Source of the DNA: Ascoidea rubescens DSM 1968 | Lineage: Eukaryota; Ascomycota; Saccharomycetes; Ascoideales; Ascoideaceae | NCBI RefSeq assembly: GCF_001661345.1 | Contig: NW_017962913.1 | Coordinates: forward strand, 1,927,428 to 1,991,427 | DNA: 64,000 bases | Direction: 5' to 3' | Shown: piece by piece, positions 9,401-17,272 of the stretch | Position numbering within the stretch: the first letter of the stretch is position 1 | How the letters are laid out: every line of letters begins with the position of its first letter | The notes under the pieces: model-generated | The model's database searches: none | What the model saw: only the letters and a program-made list of their open reading frames with translations | Told to the model about the DNA's origin: nothing | Position numbers and translations under genes: made by a program

Positions 9401-11100
9401 TTTCAAATGAACTCAATTTAAATGACTCGGGTTTTGACTATATAGGTGTCAACCACCAAGAATTGAAATTGAAGTTTTCTTCTAGCTTACTTCAGGGACT
9501 AATTGATAATACAAACATTGTCAACTTCAATACGCCTCTAGTTTTACCATCTTTGTACCCTTATTTACCCAAAAATGTGGACTATGATATTGCTGATACT
9601 TTATATTCATTGTATAGAACTCACTGCACAGCAATGTTTGAATCATTAAGGTACATGCAATTGAAAAAGTTATATGGATTATTAAGTTCATTCCATGGGT
9701 CATTAACTGCACCTGTATTCAAGCTATATATTTCAGAACCCATAGTCTCTTGGGTTGAACAATGTGATATTATTATGTATAAAAATATTATAAGAATGCT
9801 TGCCAGATTGGTTTTGCAAAATATTCCTGAAGACATATTGGATCAATTAAGGCTTATGACAGGTGCATATCCTGATAAACTACTAACAACCATCCATAAC
9901 TTACCATACAAATTTATTATAAAAAAATTAGTTCCTGCGAAAAAATTTTGTTTTTTGATTTCCAGGCTAATCAGAGCATCAGAAACCGCAAAATCAGCAA
10001 GCAAAATATTAATGAACCAAGAGGACCGGAACTCTATGCTTGATAATTGGTCTAATTTGGTTAATTATAAGCAAATTGTTGAAAGCGAACTACCTTGTGG
10101 CGAATTAAACATTAATAGGTGCATTGAGGTGTTGAAAGTTGAAATACCAAAGCTATTGACATTCACAGAAGATGACAAGAATAAAATGAAGGAAGAAAAT
10201 GATAGAAACAGCAGTAACCAGCCAGAGACCTCAAATTGCGAACGAAATGGGAAAAGTGATCAATTTTATCTTCTTAAAAAATGGGCTAGCTTTTTGATAT
10301 ACCTCCCGGATTCATTACCAGTGAAAGTTCCACCAAGATTATTTTTATTGTGTATGAGCACTATAGTTACCAGTTGTTTGAAAGATATATCATTAGCAGG
10401 GGGAACCGGTTTTGGAGCTTGGTGGGTTGTTCGATGCTGGATTGATGAATGGATGAGGTGGTATTCCGAGCTTTCTGGGTTTCTTTTAGATGATACCACC
10501 AATGTACCCTCAAACACAAACAACAGGAACAACAGAAATTCATTCTCTACTTCCAAACTCGTTAAGAAGAACAATATTGAGCATATTCTTACTGATATTG
10601 ATGAAACAGTGAATAGTGAGACAGATAATTGTTTATGTGAAAAGCACAATAAAAATAAGGGCAAAGATCATCAGGAAAATGCCCCGATGGATAAACCAGT
10701 CAAACAAAAGGCAAACAAGTCTCGAAATCTTGCTAAAAGTAATAGCGATTGTGACAGAAACACCCAAAGAATTATTGTTAAAAATAGACAAGGCAATTCT
10801 ACATTTGAGATGATGGCTGATGATTTAAATAAAAGTGGATCAGAAACAGGCATTTCAGGATTGTTGCCCCAGAACATCTTATCATCTGACAGAAATCATT
10901 TAAACAAATCAGCTAGAATAAAACGATCTTTTAGCTACAATGAAAGTAACAAAGAAAATGATCCTCCTTTAGGTGTATTAAACATTCAATCGCCTAGAAA
11001 GGCGATTTCATCTGATTTTTCAACTGTTTTAAGCAGAAATAACTCAACTGTTTCTAGCAGCTCAATAAACAATGTGTTACTTAACAATATTTCAAACTAG
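6454..11100 (+). CDS. RFX1: RFX-family winged-helix transcription factor (Rfx1/Crt1-like), very Asn-rich
   Basis: 1548 residues, about twice S. cerevisiae Rfx1/Crt1 (811). In yeast, Rfx1 represses DNA-damage genes such as RNR2-4 through Tup1-Ssn6; in Candida relatives it also affects morphology. The RFX DNA-binding domain is at about residues 824-904. It begins ERQKQIFGMVWLIKTCE and ends in the recognition segment TRRLGVRGQSKYHYCGIRL. The C-terminal half (about 990-1370) has the predicted helices of the RFX extended dimerisation region, including ISLAGGTGFGAWWVVRCWID near 1313. The N-terminal 820 residues are low complexity: a pure Asn run near 30-52, Asn-Leu-Asn-Asn repeats (about 150-290), Asn-Ile-Asn repeats (about 308-330), then Gln- and Ser-rich parts. 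The family is certain; one-to-one orthology with Rfx1 is likely but untested. Confidence 0.85.
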   Translation: MLEKGNSFNNNSISIQNIQNSKTTNNNSNDNNNNNNNNNNNNNNNNNNNNNSKNIKSFKQNLSTNKKNPAFKFDKDDKTDKLKTINKITKISQKNKLINISVQNPRVKSETLFSPQFLAISQSLPYNTMNMNMNMDMNMDMNVNNLSNINNNNLNNNLNNNLNNNLNNNLNNNLNNINAIANLNNINTVSNLNNFNLSNLNNLNSFDLNGFNMSTIGMNIGINNITNMNNLNNFNNLTNLNSLNNLNNINNLNNNLNNNLNNLNFNNLNNVNNMNGFNNLSTLENFGNLNSMNSMSNINNMAVMNNMSTINNINNINNINNINNINNINNFNHIGNVNNITTMDNISNMSSINNINNMPNLNSLGYVQIQLTPNEDLQIQQQQQKQTLHGNLLMHQQQNQEAQKLDQKNQRQDQKFALNFSNINQNSTLNISSKFPLNNSSHSDSNLSFLSDSKLNTFTTADNTDNMSNNNNKSNDNTNNNFISESNKESEIKNPKLILNTNSHLENNLKLLPNLFSNFSAVRASSSLTSANHTIKPSVQFSIQSHDTNSTSLTPKSNSIPNLSLPQDLNSSNVVPNSISNSISNSISNSVSNSVSNPFYHRTSISNSENIYLKNNSLSQLNHPNKLNNHNLYSNHIKKKPRRSDHSLPGDEGDAELKLLAYSIKHLPLTELAKTIKKTEVGHEQSNIKPVNTNTNDKNSVTINVEIVPSNIKQENNNDYDNNYSLKNTEANHDDTDKLYDDSNTKNIEKKGFSKDLIENSKRVISAGSDTSFSSISYSSKFSSLSISHSNSNSTSSAGSVALTLPSSPHYAQIPSTIENTTKERQKQIFGMVWLIKTCESAPTAVVPRNRIYARYVTICADNAVKPLSPASFGKLVRIIFPNITTRRLGVRGQSKYHYCGIRLMNVHSNGSLGSFGSMSSISNATTPIFSGASSCYNNSVPASPTGFNLASQSQNTTPLTYNKDGSIDIFNELSHENLNDDFSNELNLNDSGFDYIGVNHQELKLKFSSSLLQGLIDNTNIVNFNTPLVLPSLYPYLPKNVDYDIADTLYSLYRTHCTAMFESLRYMQLKKLYGLLSSFHGSLTAPVFKLYISEPIVSWVEQCDIIMYKNIIRMLARLVLQNIPEDILDQLRLMTGAYPDKLLTTIHNLPYKFIIKKLVPAKKFCFLISRLIRASETAKSASKILMNQEDRNSMLDNWSNLVNYKQIVESELPCGELNINRCIEVLKVEIPKLLTFTEDDKNKMKEENDRNSSNQPETSNCERNGKSDQFYLLKKWASFLIYLPDSLPVKVPPRLFLLCMSTIVTSCLKDISLAGGTGFGAWWVVRCWIDEWMRWYSELSGFLLDDTTNVPSNTNNRNNRNSFSTSKLVKKNNIEHILTDIDETVNSETDNCLCEKHNKNKGKDHQENAPMDKPVKQKANKSRNLAKSNSDCDRNTQRIIVKNRQGNSTFEMMADDLNKSGSETGISGLLPQNILSSDRNHLNKSARIKRSFSYNESNKENDPPLGVLNIQSPRKAISSDFSTVLSRNNSTVSSSSINNVLLNNISN

Positions 11101-11460
11101 AGAGATATTGAAATTTCAAAAATGTATTTTTGATCCGACAAAACCACAAAATATAAAATATAAAACCTTGTTGATGGAAGATTTAGAAGATTTTTTTTAT
11201 TTGGTTTTTACGATTTTCGCATTATATTTCTATAGAATTATACATTTAAATAAAGCCATATTTTGCATCCTTTTTGTTTATTTTTTGTTTTAAAAACTTT
11301 TATAATAAATGCATGTTTTACTTTCTTTTGTTTGAATCTTTTTTCCAGCTTCCGATTTTGTGTTTGTGAACTTTTGGAAGGATTTTCTGCTAAAAAAACA
11401 AATGCAAAATCCCTTTATCAAACTGATGCTGCAACAAGACAGAAGGAAATTATCAGTAAA
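11101..11460 (+). other. Spacer between RFX gene and SET/MYND gene
   Basis: 360 bp, AT-rich, holding the RFX terminator and the SET/MYND promoter. The SET frame stays open upstream to 11263, but no in-frame ATG exists before 11461. A pyrimidine-rich tract ending in CCAG at 11348 could be a splice acceptor for a leader exon; no matching upstream exon was found. Confidence 0.4.
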
Positions 11461-13730
11461 ATGGTTAACAGAAACAAGAACAAAAGAAGAAAAGGACTGG
11501 CAAAGAATGCGAAAGCAAAAGACATTAACAACTGCTATCGTATTCCTAAGAACTTGCTCATGGTCGTGAATGAATCAACACAGCAGAGAGAGATCAAACC
11601 ATTAGATGAGATTCCTGCTGGTGATATTATTTGCAAGCTTCAGCCAGAAGTAAAGGTGATCAACAATGCTTCCTCTTTACTTGTAAGAGAAGATTTCTGT
11701 GAGGCTGACACAGACATTTATTGCAACAACTGCTGTAAAGGGCTACCAGGTTATATCTACAACTATACACCAGAACTAGACAGAAAAACCAGCGAATATG
11801 AAGCAAATAGCGACGATTGCAGTAAAAGAAAGTTGCTTGTTTGCAATAGCTGTAATTTGTTAAGTTATTGTTCCCAAACCTGTCTTGAAGAAGACTTTGA
11901 TGATGTGCACTTTATTGAATGTAAAGTCTACCAAGAAGCGCTGAAGCACAATGATAGAATACAGCTCCAAAAGATTCTAAAATCTTCAATTAGAATGATT
12001 TTACGCATCCTTATTGTTTGCCAGAAAGACAAGAGAATAGCACAATGCTACAGGCAGTTGTTGAATCATTGGGCTAACTTTTCAAAGGCAGATAAAAGGG
12101 ATTTAACCCAAAGAATTTACGAAGAAATGGTTGAAAATAGCAAAATATTACACGAATTGACAAAGGGTTTCAAATACTTTTCAGGATCTGGCTTTGATTT
12201 TGAAAAATTGTCAGGAACTGTATCTAGATACCTTTTCAGATAAATTTATTTTACTTTCCCTTTATAACAAAACATTATACTAATCAAGATGCATACTGCG
12301 CAAAGATGGTGATCAACTCTGTTGTGATGCTTGATACATTTTTTATTGAAAATGGTTTGATGATTGATTCATTTGTTTCTTTGATTAATCACTCATGTCT
12401 GCCAAATGCTACAATAATTTTCGAAGGAAAAGAATTGGTGATTAGAGCATTGAGAACTATACACAAAAATGAAGAAATTACTATAAACTATTGCCAAAGA
12501 AATACCCTAACTGAGTTTAGAAAACTTCAGCTTCAAAAAAGATTTTTTTTCGACTGCATTTGTTCTAAATGCACAACACCCGACATATATCTAAAGTTTT
12601 CATGGCCCAGTATGATATCAGATTTATCTTTTAGGATAATTGGTCTTGAAGACATCATAAAAGGAGAAATGATATTCAATCATGTTTCAAAATTGGAAGG
12701 CGGTAAATTAGTTACCAAAGATCTTGGAGCTAATATGAATGAGGTACTCCAGAAAGAAATAGAAGATTACATTATTTTAATAGAATATTATTTTTGGATA
12801 ATATTCGGACAAAGAATAAACAAGAGTCAAAGGTTTGGTGGGTTTTCCAAATCAGAGAAAATCACACAAAATCTCAAAACATCAAATAAAGATATATTTT
12901 CTGTCAATACTTATGGGATTCCTCAGGAGAAGATATTCACCTGTTTATTTGAAAACGAAGTTTCCAATCAACAACAAATGTTTATTTCATCTGGAGATCA
13001 CTTTAAGCAGATTTCCAAATTAGTGGAAAGAATAAGAAATGGATCTTTAATTAAGCTTTGCAACTGGCCACTACCATTAGTTGTTTCTTCAATCGTTGTA
13101 TACTTAGGAAACCCCAAAGTGAGAAATGAAATGAAATACGGAAACTTCGAATATGTAAAATGGTTATTAATTGATACTTTTGAGGTGCAAATTCCAACTC
13201 AGAGCGATGGTGAAACTTTCAATCCAATATATGGCACAATATTTCAACATTTGGCATCTGCTTTAGATGAAGTTAACGAAGCACAGGTTGAAGTGGAATT
13301 CCAAGAATATTGCATTAGAAAATTTTTATGTTGTGGTTGTCAAGATAGCAAATCAGATATTTGCAATCAAGTAATAATGGTACTAAAAAAAAGTTGCCTT
13401 CTTCTATTGTTGCATGCATATGATATCTTAAAAAAATCTTTTCTTTATCAAGAGGTTGAAAGTTTAATCAATCTCGAATTCCATATTAATGACTGGATTT
13501 TAAAAAATAAAAAGGTGGATGCTATTAAAACATGGTTGCAAAACCCTCTAACTTCCAAGCGACCTAGTGAAGGATTAGGTGAATTACTTGGGTTGTTTGA
13601 AATTAAAGTAGGAATCGATGGAGAAATACTACTTGCAAATCAAAGAAAACAAAAAGCAATTATTGATCCGCATGAACTTCCCTGGGAAAAGTTTGGAATC
13701 GAAAAAAAAGAGAAAAAGTTGAAATTTTAA
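11461..13730 (+). CDS. SET and MYND domain protein (SMYD-type lysine methyltransferase), two exons
   Basis: Spliced product of 727 residues (exons 11461-12219 and 12306-13730). An N-terminal basic stretch (MVNRNKNKRRKG) precedes the first SET strand. Next comes a MYND zinc finger at about residues 86-158, with CNNC, a CNSC pair, YCSQTC and a final H..EC. After an insert of helices, the SET core carries the cofactor- and substrate-binding signature NHSC-x-PN, then ITINY and a post-SET CICSKC cluster. The remaining ~350 residues look helical, as in the TPR-like tail of SMYD proteins. The family methylates lysine in histones and other proteins. The x in NHSC-x-PN is a CTG codon. ATG 11461 is the first in-frame start. 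The intron is needed, because exon 1 ends in a stop just beyond it. S. cerevisiae Set6 is the nearest family relative I can name, but orthology is unclear. Confidence 0.75.
12220..12305 (+). other. Intron in the SET/MYND gene (86 nt)
   Basis: Donor GTATCT (12220-12225, non-consensus at the fifth base), branch site TACTAAT (12278-12284), acceptor CAAAG ending at 12305. Splicing is in phase 0 and joins two frames that together make one SET/MYND protein. An earlier AAG at 12286-12288 was rejected: it lies only a few bases past the branch site and, from the same phase-0 donor, leads at once to a stop. Confidence 0.6.
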
Positions 13731-13791
13731 AGTAAAATATGACATAATTTTTAATAGTGAAATAAACAAAAAGAAATTGCAATCGTAAAAC

Positions 13792-15864
13792 CTAAAATTG
13801 AAAGTTTGTTGAAATTATGATTGGAGGATCTTCCGGAACATCATTTTGATTAGTTTTAACATTTTCAATGTTTTTCACAACTTCAATACCACCTGTTACT
13901 TCAGCAAATATTGTGTGTTTATCATTTAACCATTCAGCCTTTGCTGTTGTTATAAAAAATTGAGAACCATTAGTATTTTCGCCTATATTGGCCATGCCGA
14001 CCATATATGGTTTATTGAATCGAACATCTGGGTTAAACTCGTCAGAAAAGTACTTGTGCCATATACTTTCACCGCCAGTTCCATCGCCATTAGGATCACC
14101 TGTTTGAATCATGAAACTTTTAATGACTCTGTGAAAAGTCAAATTATTGTAGTAGTTTTGGCCACAATGAGTGATAAAATTTTCAACAGCTAAAGGCGCA
14201 TATTCAGGAAACAATTTTAGTTTAATGTCACCAAAAGTTGTATGTAAAATTACTTTTGAGCCTCTAAACTTCAACTTGTAATTTAAAGACTTGTTTTTAT
14301 TAATTGAATCCAAGTTTAGATTTTCATTCAAGACGTCTCGATTATGCTTATAATCCTGGAAATTTTCACTGGGGTTGCTATTGAATATGTAGAATCTGTT
14401 TGAATTGTAAGGAATTGCAATTAATAGCGGCAAAAACTTTGGATTATCAGTGGAACCTAACTTCGAATCTGAATTTTGAACTAGTGTTAAATTTTGAAAA
14501 TTCAAATGATTTAAAGAAGAGGCATCCAATGAGGCGTGTAATGATTCATTGATATCAAATTTACCTAATATTTTAATGCATTTATTTAGTGATAAATCGA
14601 TTAATTTTATTCCATTTATTGATGGGTAGAGAATAAAATTATTGGAATTTGTGAAAATGGCATTTCTGGATAAAAAGTAATTAATTTTATCAGAGTTTAT
14701 TAAATTTTTCTCAAGACTAATTTTTTTGTTGAATAATAGCTTATCCTCACTATTCCTATTAGTGGAATTTTTATTCAATTTTGTCAAATTGAATAAATTA
14801 ATTAAAGAATCGATAGATTCATCAAATTTTTTAAAGACTTTGGCAGATTTGAAATTGAACAATCTGATATTATTATCAGGATAGGATAAGATAATGAAGT
14901 TTTCAAAATCACTTGAAAAACCAATTGAAACTGGAATCAATTTTTTTTTCCTAAACAAAAATAAATTTGTATTTGATTTTAAAGCAAATAAATCTTTGGG
15001 TGTATCAAAATTCTCATTTGGCAACCAATATTCAATGTTACCAATTGTATCAGATGAAACCACACAGTTATATTTGAAATTGTAATTCAAGCATATAATT
15101 GGATGTTTGTGCAAAGTTGAAGTAGTGTATAAATAGCTAGTAAAGCTAGGATTTGGCGATTCGTTATGATCATCATGAATATTCATTATATGAGATTGAA
15201 TTGTGTGGTCATTTTGTGAAGAATCAAAAGGATCATAAATATAAATATCGTGGAAAAGTTTGCTGGTAACTATTAATAAAACACGATTATTATAATTAGC
15301 CCAACATAAAGTACCTGGAATGAACTTTAAATCAATGATATTAATAATGTCCATCAAGTTGATATCGAAAATTTTAATTTTATTATTGTTTGAAGATAAA
15401 GAAGCAAAATAGGTATTATCGTTGTTATCTGAATTAGTAGTGCCATTACTATACTTGAATATCTTAATAGATCCAGAATGCAAATCATTAATTTTTTTCA
15501 AAAATTCCAAATTACCATTTTCAAGTATTTTCCAAAACTTGATAACACCATCAATTGAAGAAGAAATCAAAATCCAATGGCCAAAAGAATTTTTTATGGC
15601 TAATACTGAGAATATATTTGCTTTGTGCATAAATGAGTATCTATATCTCTGGTTGAACTGTAGACCATTCTTATTGGGTGATGATTTTGCAGATGGTGAG
15701 AAAAATTTTTTCAACTTTTTCTTTAATGGAATTTGAGGTTTCTCCAATTGATCTAATTTGGCTCTAGCAGGTTTTTTGAAAATATCAGATCCATCGATAT
15801 CAGAGCTTAACACACGTTTCGCTTCATTTCTAGGTGAATGATCGATCTGGTCTACGTTGGACAT
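13792..15864 (-). CDS. PPWD1: WD40-cyclophilin peptidyl-prolyl isomerase (PPWD1 homologue)
   Basis: 690 residues. The N-terminal ~530 residues form a WD40 propeller with degenerate repeats (first blades around SFMHKANIFSVLAIKN and HWILISSSIDGVIKFWK). The C-terminal ~155 residues are a full cyclophilin domain, starting VILHTTFGDIKLKLFPEYAP. It contains the active-site FHRVIKSFMIQTGDP with catalytic Arg, GSQFFITT, and the Trp of AEWLNDKHTIFAEV that contacts cyclosporin in other cyclophilins. PPWD1 associates with the late (C-complex) spliceosome in animals and fission yeast; S. cerevisiae has lost it. Length and domain order match the family (human PPWD1 646). The gene is convergent with the SET/MYND gene (61 bp between stops) and has a short promoter next to the tRNA gene. 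Confidence 0.92.
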   Translation of the reverse strand: MSNVDQIDHSPRNEAKRVLSSDIDGSDIFKKPARAKLDQLEKPQIPLKKKLKKFFSPSAKSSPNKNGLQFNQRYRYSFMHKANIFSVLAIKNSFGHWILISSSIDGVIKFWKILENGNLEFLKKINDLHSGSIKIFKYSNGTTNSDNNDNTYFASLSSNNNKIKIFDINLMDIINIIDLKFIPGTLCWANYNNRVLLIVTSKLFHDIYIYDPFDSSQNDHTIQSHIMNIHDDHNESPNPSFTSYLYTTSTLHKHPIICLNYNFKYNCVVSSDTIGNIEYWLPNENFDTPKDLFALKSNTNLFLFRKKKLIPVSIGFSSDFENFIILSYPDNNIRLFNFKSAKVFKKFDESIDSLINLFNLTKLNKNSTNRNSEDKLLFNKKISLEKNLINSDKINYFLSRNAIFTNSNNFILYPSINGIKLIDLSLNKCIKILGKFDINESLHASLDASSLNHLNFQNLTLVQNSDSKLGSTDNPKFLPLLIAIPYNSNRFYIFNSNPSENFQDYKHNRDVLNENLNLDSINKNKSLNYKLKFRGSKVILHTTFGDIKLKLFPEYAPLAVENFITHCGQNYYNNLTFHRVIKSFMIQTGDPNGDGTGGESIWHKYFSDEFNPDVRFNKPYMVGMANIGENTNGSQFFITTAKAEWLNDKHTIFAEVTGGIEVVKNIENVKTNQNDVPEDPPIIISTNFQF

Positions 15865-15983
15865 TTTATAGTAAAATTACAAAAAAGTTAGGCAGAAACA
15901 AAACTAAAAAAAAAGCAGTATAGATTTAAAGTAAAACAAACAAAGAATAAATATTTATACTGAACTGGAAATCCAAGCGCTCA

Positions 15984-16080
15984 TCCCCATTAGCTCAGTC
16001 GGTAGAGCGTTCGGCTTTTAGGGATTCTTCTAGTTTCGTACGAAACCGAAATGTCCAGGGTTCGAGCCCCTGATGAGGAG
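15984..16080 (+). tRNA. tK(UUU): tRNA-Lys(UUU) with a 24-nt intron
   Basis: The mature 73 nt closely match S. cerevisiae tRNA-Lys(UUU). The D-arm is GCTCAGTCGGTAGAGC, the anticodon arm TTCGG-CTTTTAA-CCGAA and the T-arm CAGGG-TTCGAGC-CCCTG, with discriminator G. A 24-nt intron (16021-16044) sits at the canonical place, one base 3' of the anticodon. The A-box is TAGCTCAGTCGG and the B-box GGTTCGAGCCC; a T-run terminator follows at about 16083. In the acceptor stem, TCCCCAT pairs with ATGAGGA with one C-A mismatch at pair 4. The gene lies in the 289-bp gap between PPWD1 and SWC5, so it doubles as part of both promoters. Confidence 0.95.
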
Positions 16081-16153
16081 TGCTTTTTTGCCACTAGACT
16101 TAATTTATGGCTTTTATATGTTTTTGAGGCAGATAAAACCAAATTCTGCAACA

Positions 16154-17134
16154 ATGGACAACTATTTCAAAGACGACGACAAGAAGAAAGACCCAGGGGC
16201 TGCTGAGGATGATGAAGAGGAAGACGAAGACTTTGTGCTTGGCCAGGAAGGGCAACAAAGTGGCAACGACGAGTCTGACTACGAGCTGACCGATGACGAG
16301 AACCACCAGAGGGACAGTAGACTAAAAAACAGTGAGAAGAACGCACTAACCCAACCTGATGTGGATGATATAGAAACATCCAGGGAGATCAAAAGAGCCA
16401 ATTACAACAAGATAGAAAGTCAGACTGGGGGATTGATAAAAACAAGACATCAGAGAAGGTTGGAACAACTTGAATTGAATGGAAAGAAATTTTTGTCAGT
16501 CAGCCTCGATAATGGCCATGGCAATGAAAACATCAACTTGATATGGGAGCAGATGAATAAGAGCAACAGCGATAGATCCAAATCACTTGAAGAAGCTCAA
16601 CAAAATGCCATTGGCCCAACCAAAAAAAATAATGCATTAAAAGATGGTGACAATCAAATGATAAAAATTAAAACATCTTATGAGTTTGCTGGAGAAACAA
16701 TATCCGAAGAAAAATATGTCAACACAAACTCTGCTGAAGCAAAAGCGTATTTGAATTCCATACATTCCAATTTAAATTCAACCTCAAATAAAAATAATAA
16801 TAATAATAAAACAAGAACTTTCAGGAAAAGTAATAATGAAAACAATAGTAATAACAAGGAAAGTAATATCAAAATCAAGAAACGAATCAAGAGAAAACGG
16901 CCTTCGATAATTGATGCGATTATCAACAATGCAAAGTTGCAAAAAATAAACACTTTAGAGAAGTCAAGATTGGACTGGGCAAGTTTTGTGGATAGAAATA
17001 ACATTGACAACGAATTAAAATCTCACAACAAAGATGGTTATTTGTCAAAGCAAGACTTTTTACACAAAGTTGAACTAAACAAAGATCTACAATATAAACT
17101 TGCCAATAAAAAATTAAATTCCCTTAAAAAATAA
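16154..17134 (+). CDS. SWC5: SWR1 complex subunit Swc5 (BCNT/CFDP1 family)
   Basis: 326 residues from ATG 16154; S. cerevisiae Swc5 has 303. Swc5 is a subunit of the SWR1 remodeller and is needed for exchange of H2A-Z for H2A. The N-terminus is acidic (DDDKKKDPG, then EDDEEEDEDF and DYELTDDEN), the histone-binding mode known for this family. The C-terminal BCNT domain is clear: INTLEKSRLDWASFVDR, then LKSHNKDGYLSKQDFLHKVE. The ATG at 16073 in the same frame was rejected because it lies inside the tRNA gene. A basic Lys/Arg run (KIKKRIKRKRP) precedes the BCNT domain. The stop is 138 bp from the convergent NCR1 stop. Confidence 0.93.
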   Translation: MDNYFKDDDKKKDPGAAEDDEEEDEDFVLGQEGQQSGNDESDYELTDDENHQRDSRLKNSEKNALTQPDVDDIETSREIKRANYNKIESQTGGLIKTRHQRRLEQLELNGKKFLSVSLDNGHGNENINLIWEQMNKSNSDRSKSLEEAQQNAIGPTKKNNALKDGDNQMIKIKTSYEFAGETISEEKYVNTNSAEAKAYLNSIHSNLNSTSNKNNNNNKTRTFRKSNNENNSNNKESNIKIKKRIKRKRPSIIDAIINNAKLQKINTLEKSRLDWASFVDRNNIDNELKSHNKDGYLSKQDFLHKVELNKDLQYKLANKKLNSLKK

Positions 17135-17272
17135 AAAAAAATTTCTAATAAATTTGAAAATAAATGAAAATAAAAAAAAATTGTATAAATGTAATTCTAG
17201 AACTAAAAAAGTACCCATTAGAAATAAGAATGAAACATAAATTTATAATGAAATCCTTTTCTTTTTATTCTC

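Noticed and set aside
16073-16153. Upstream ATG for SWC5
   Set aside because: It overlaps the 3' end of the tRNA gene; the acidic N-terminus typical of Swc5 starts at 16154.
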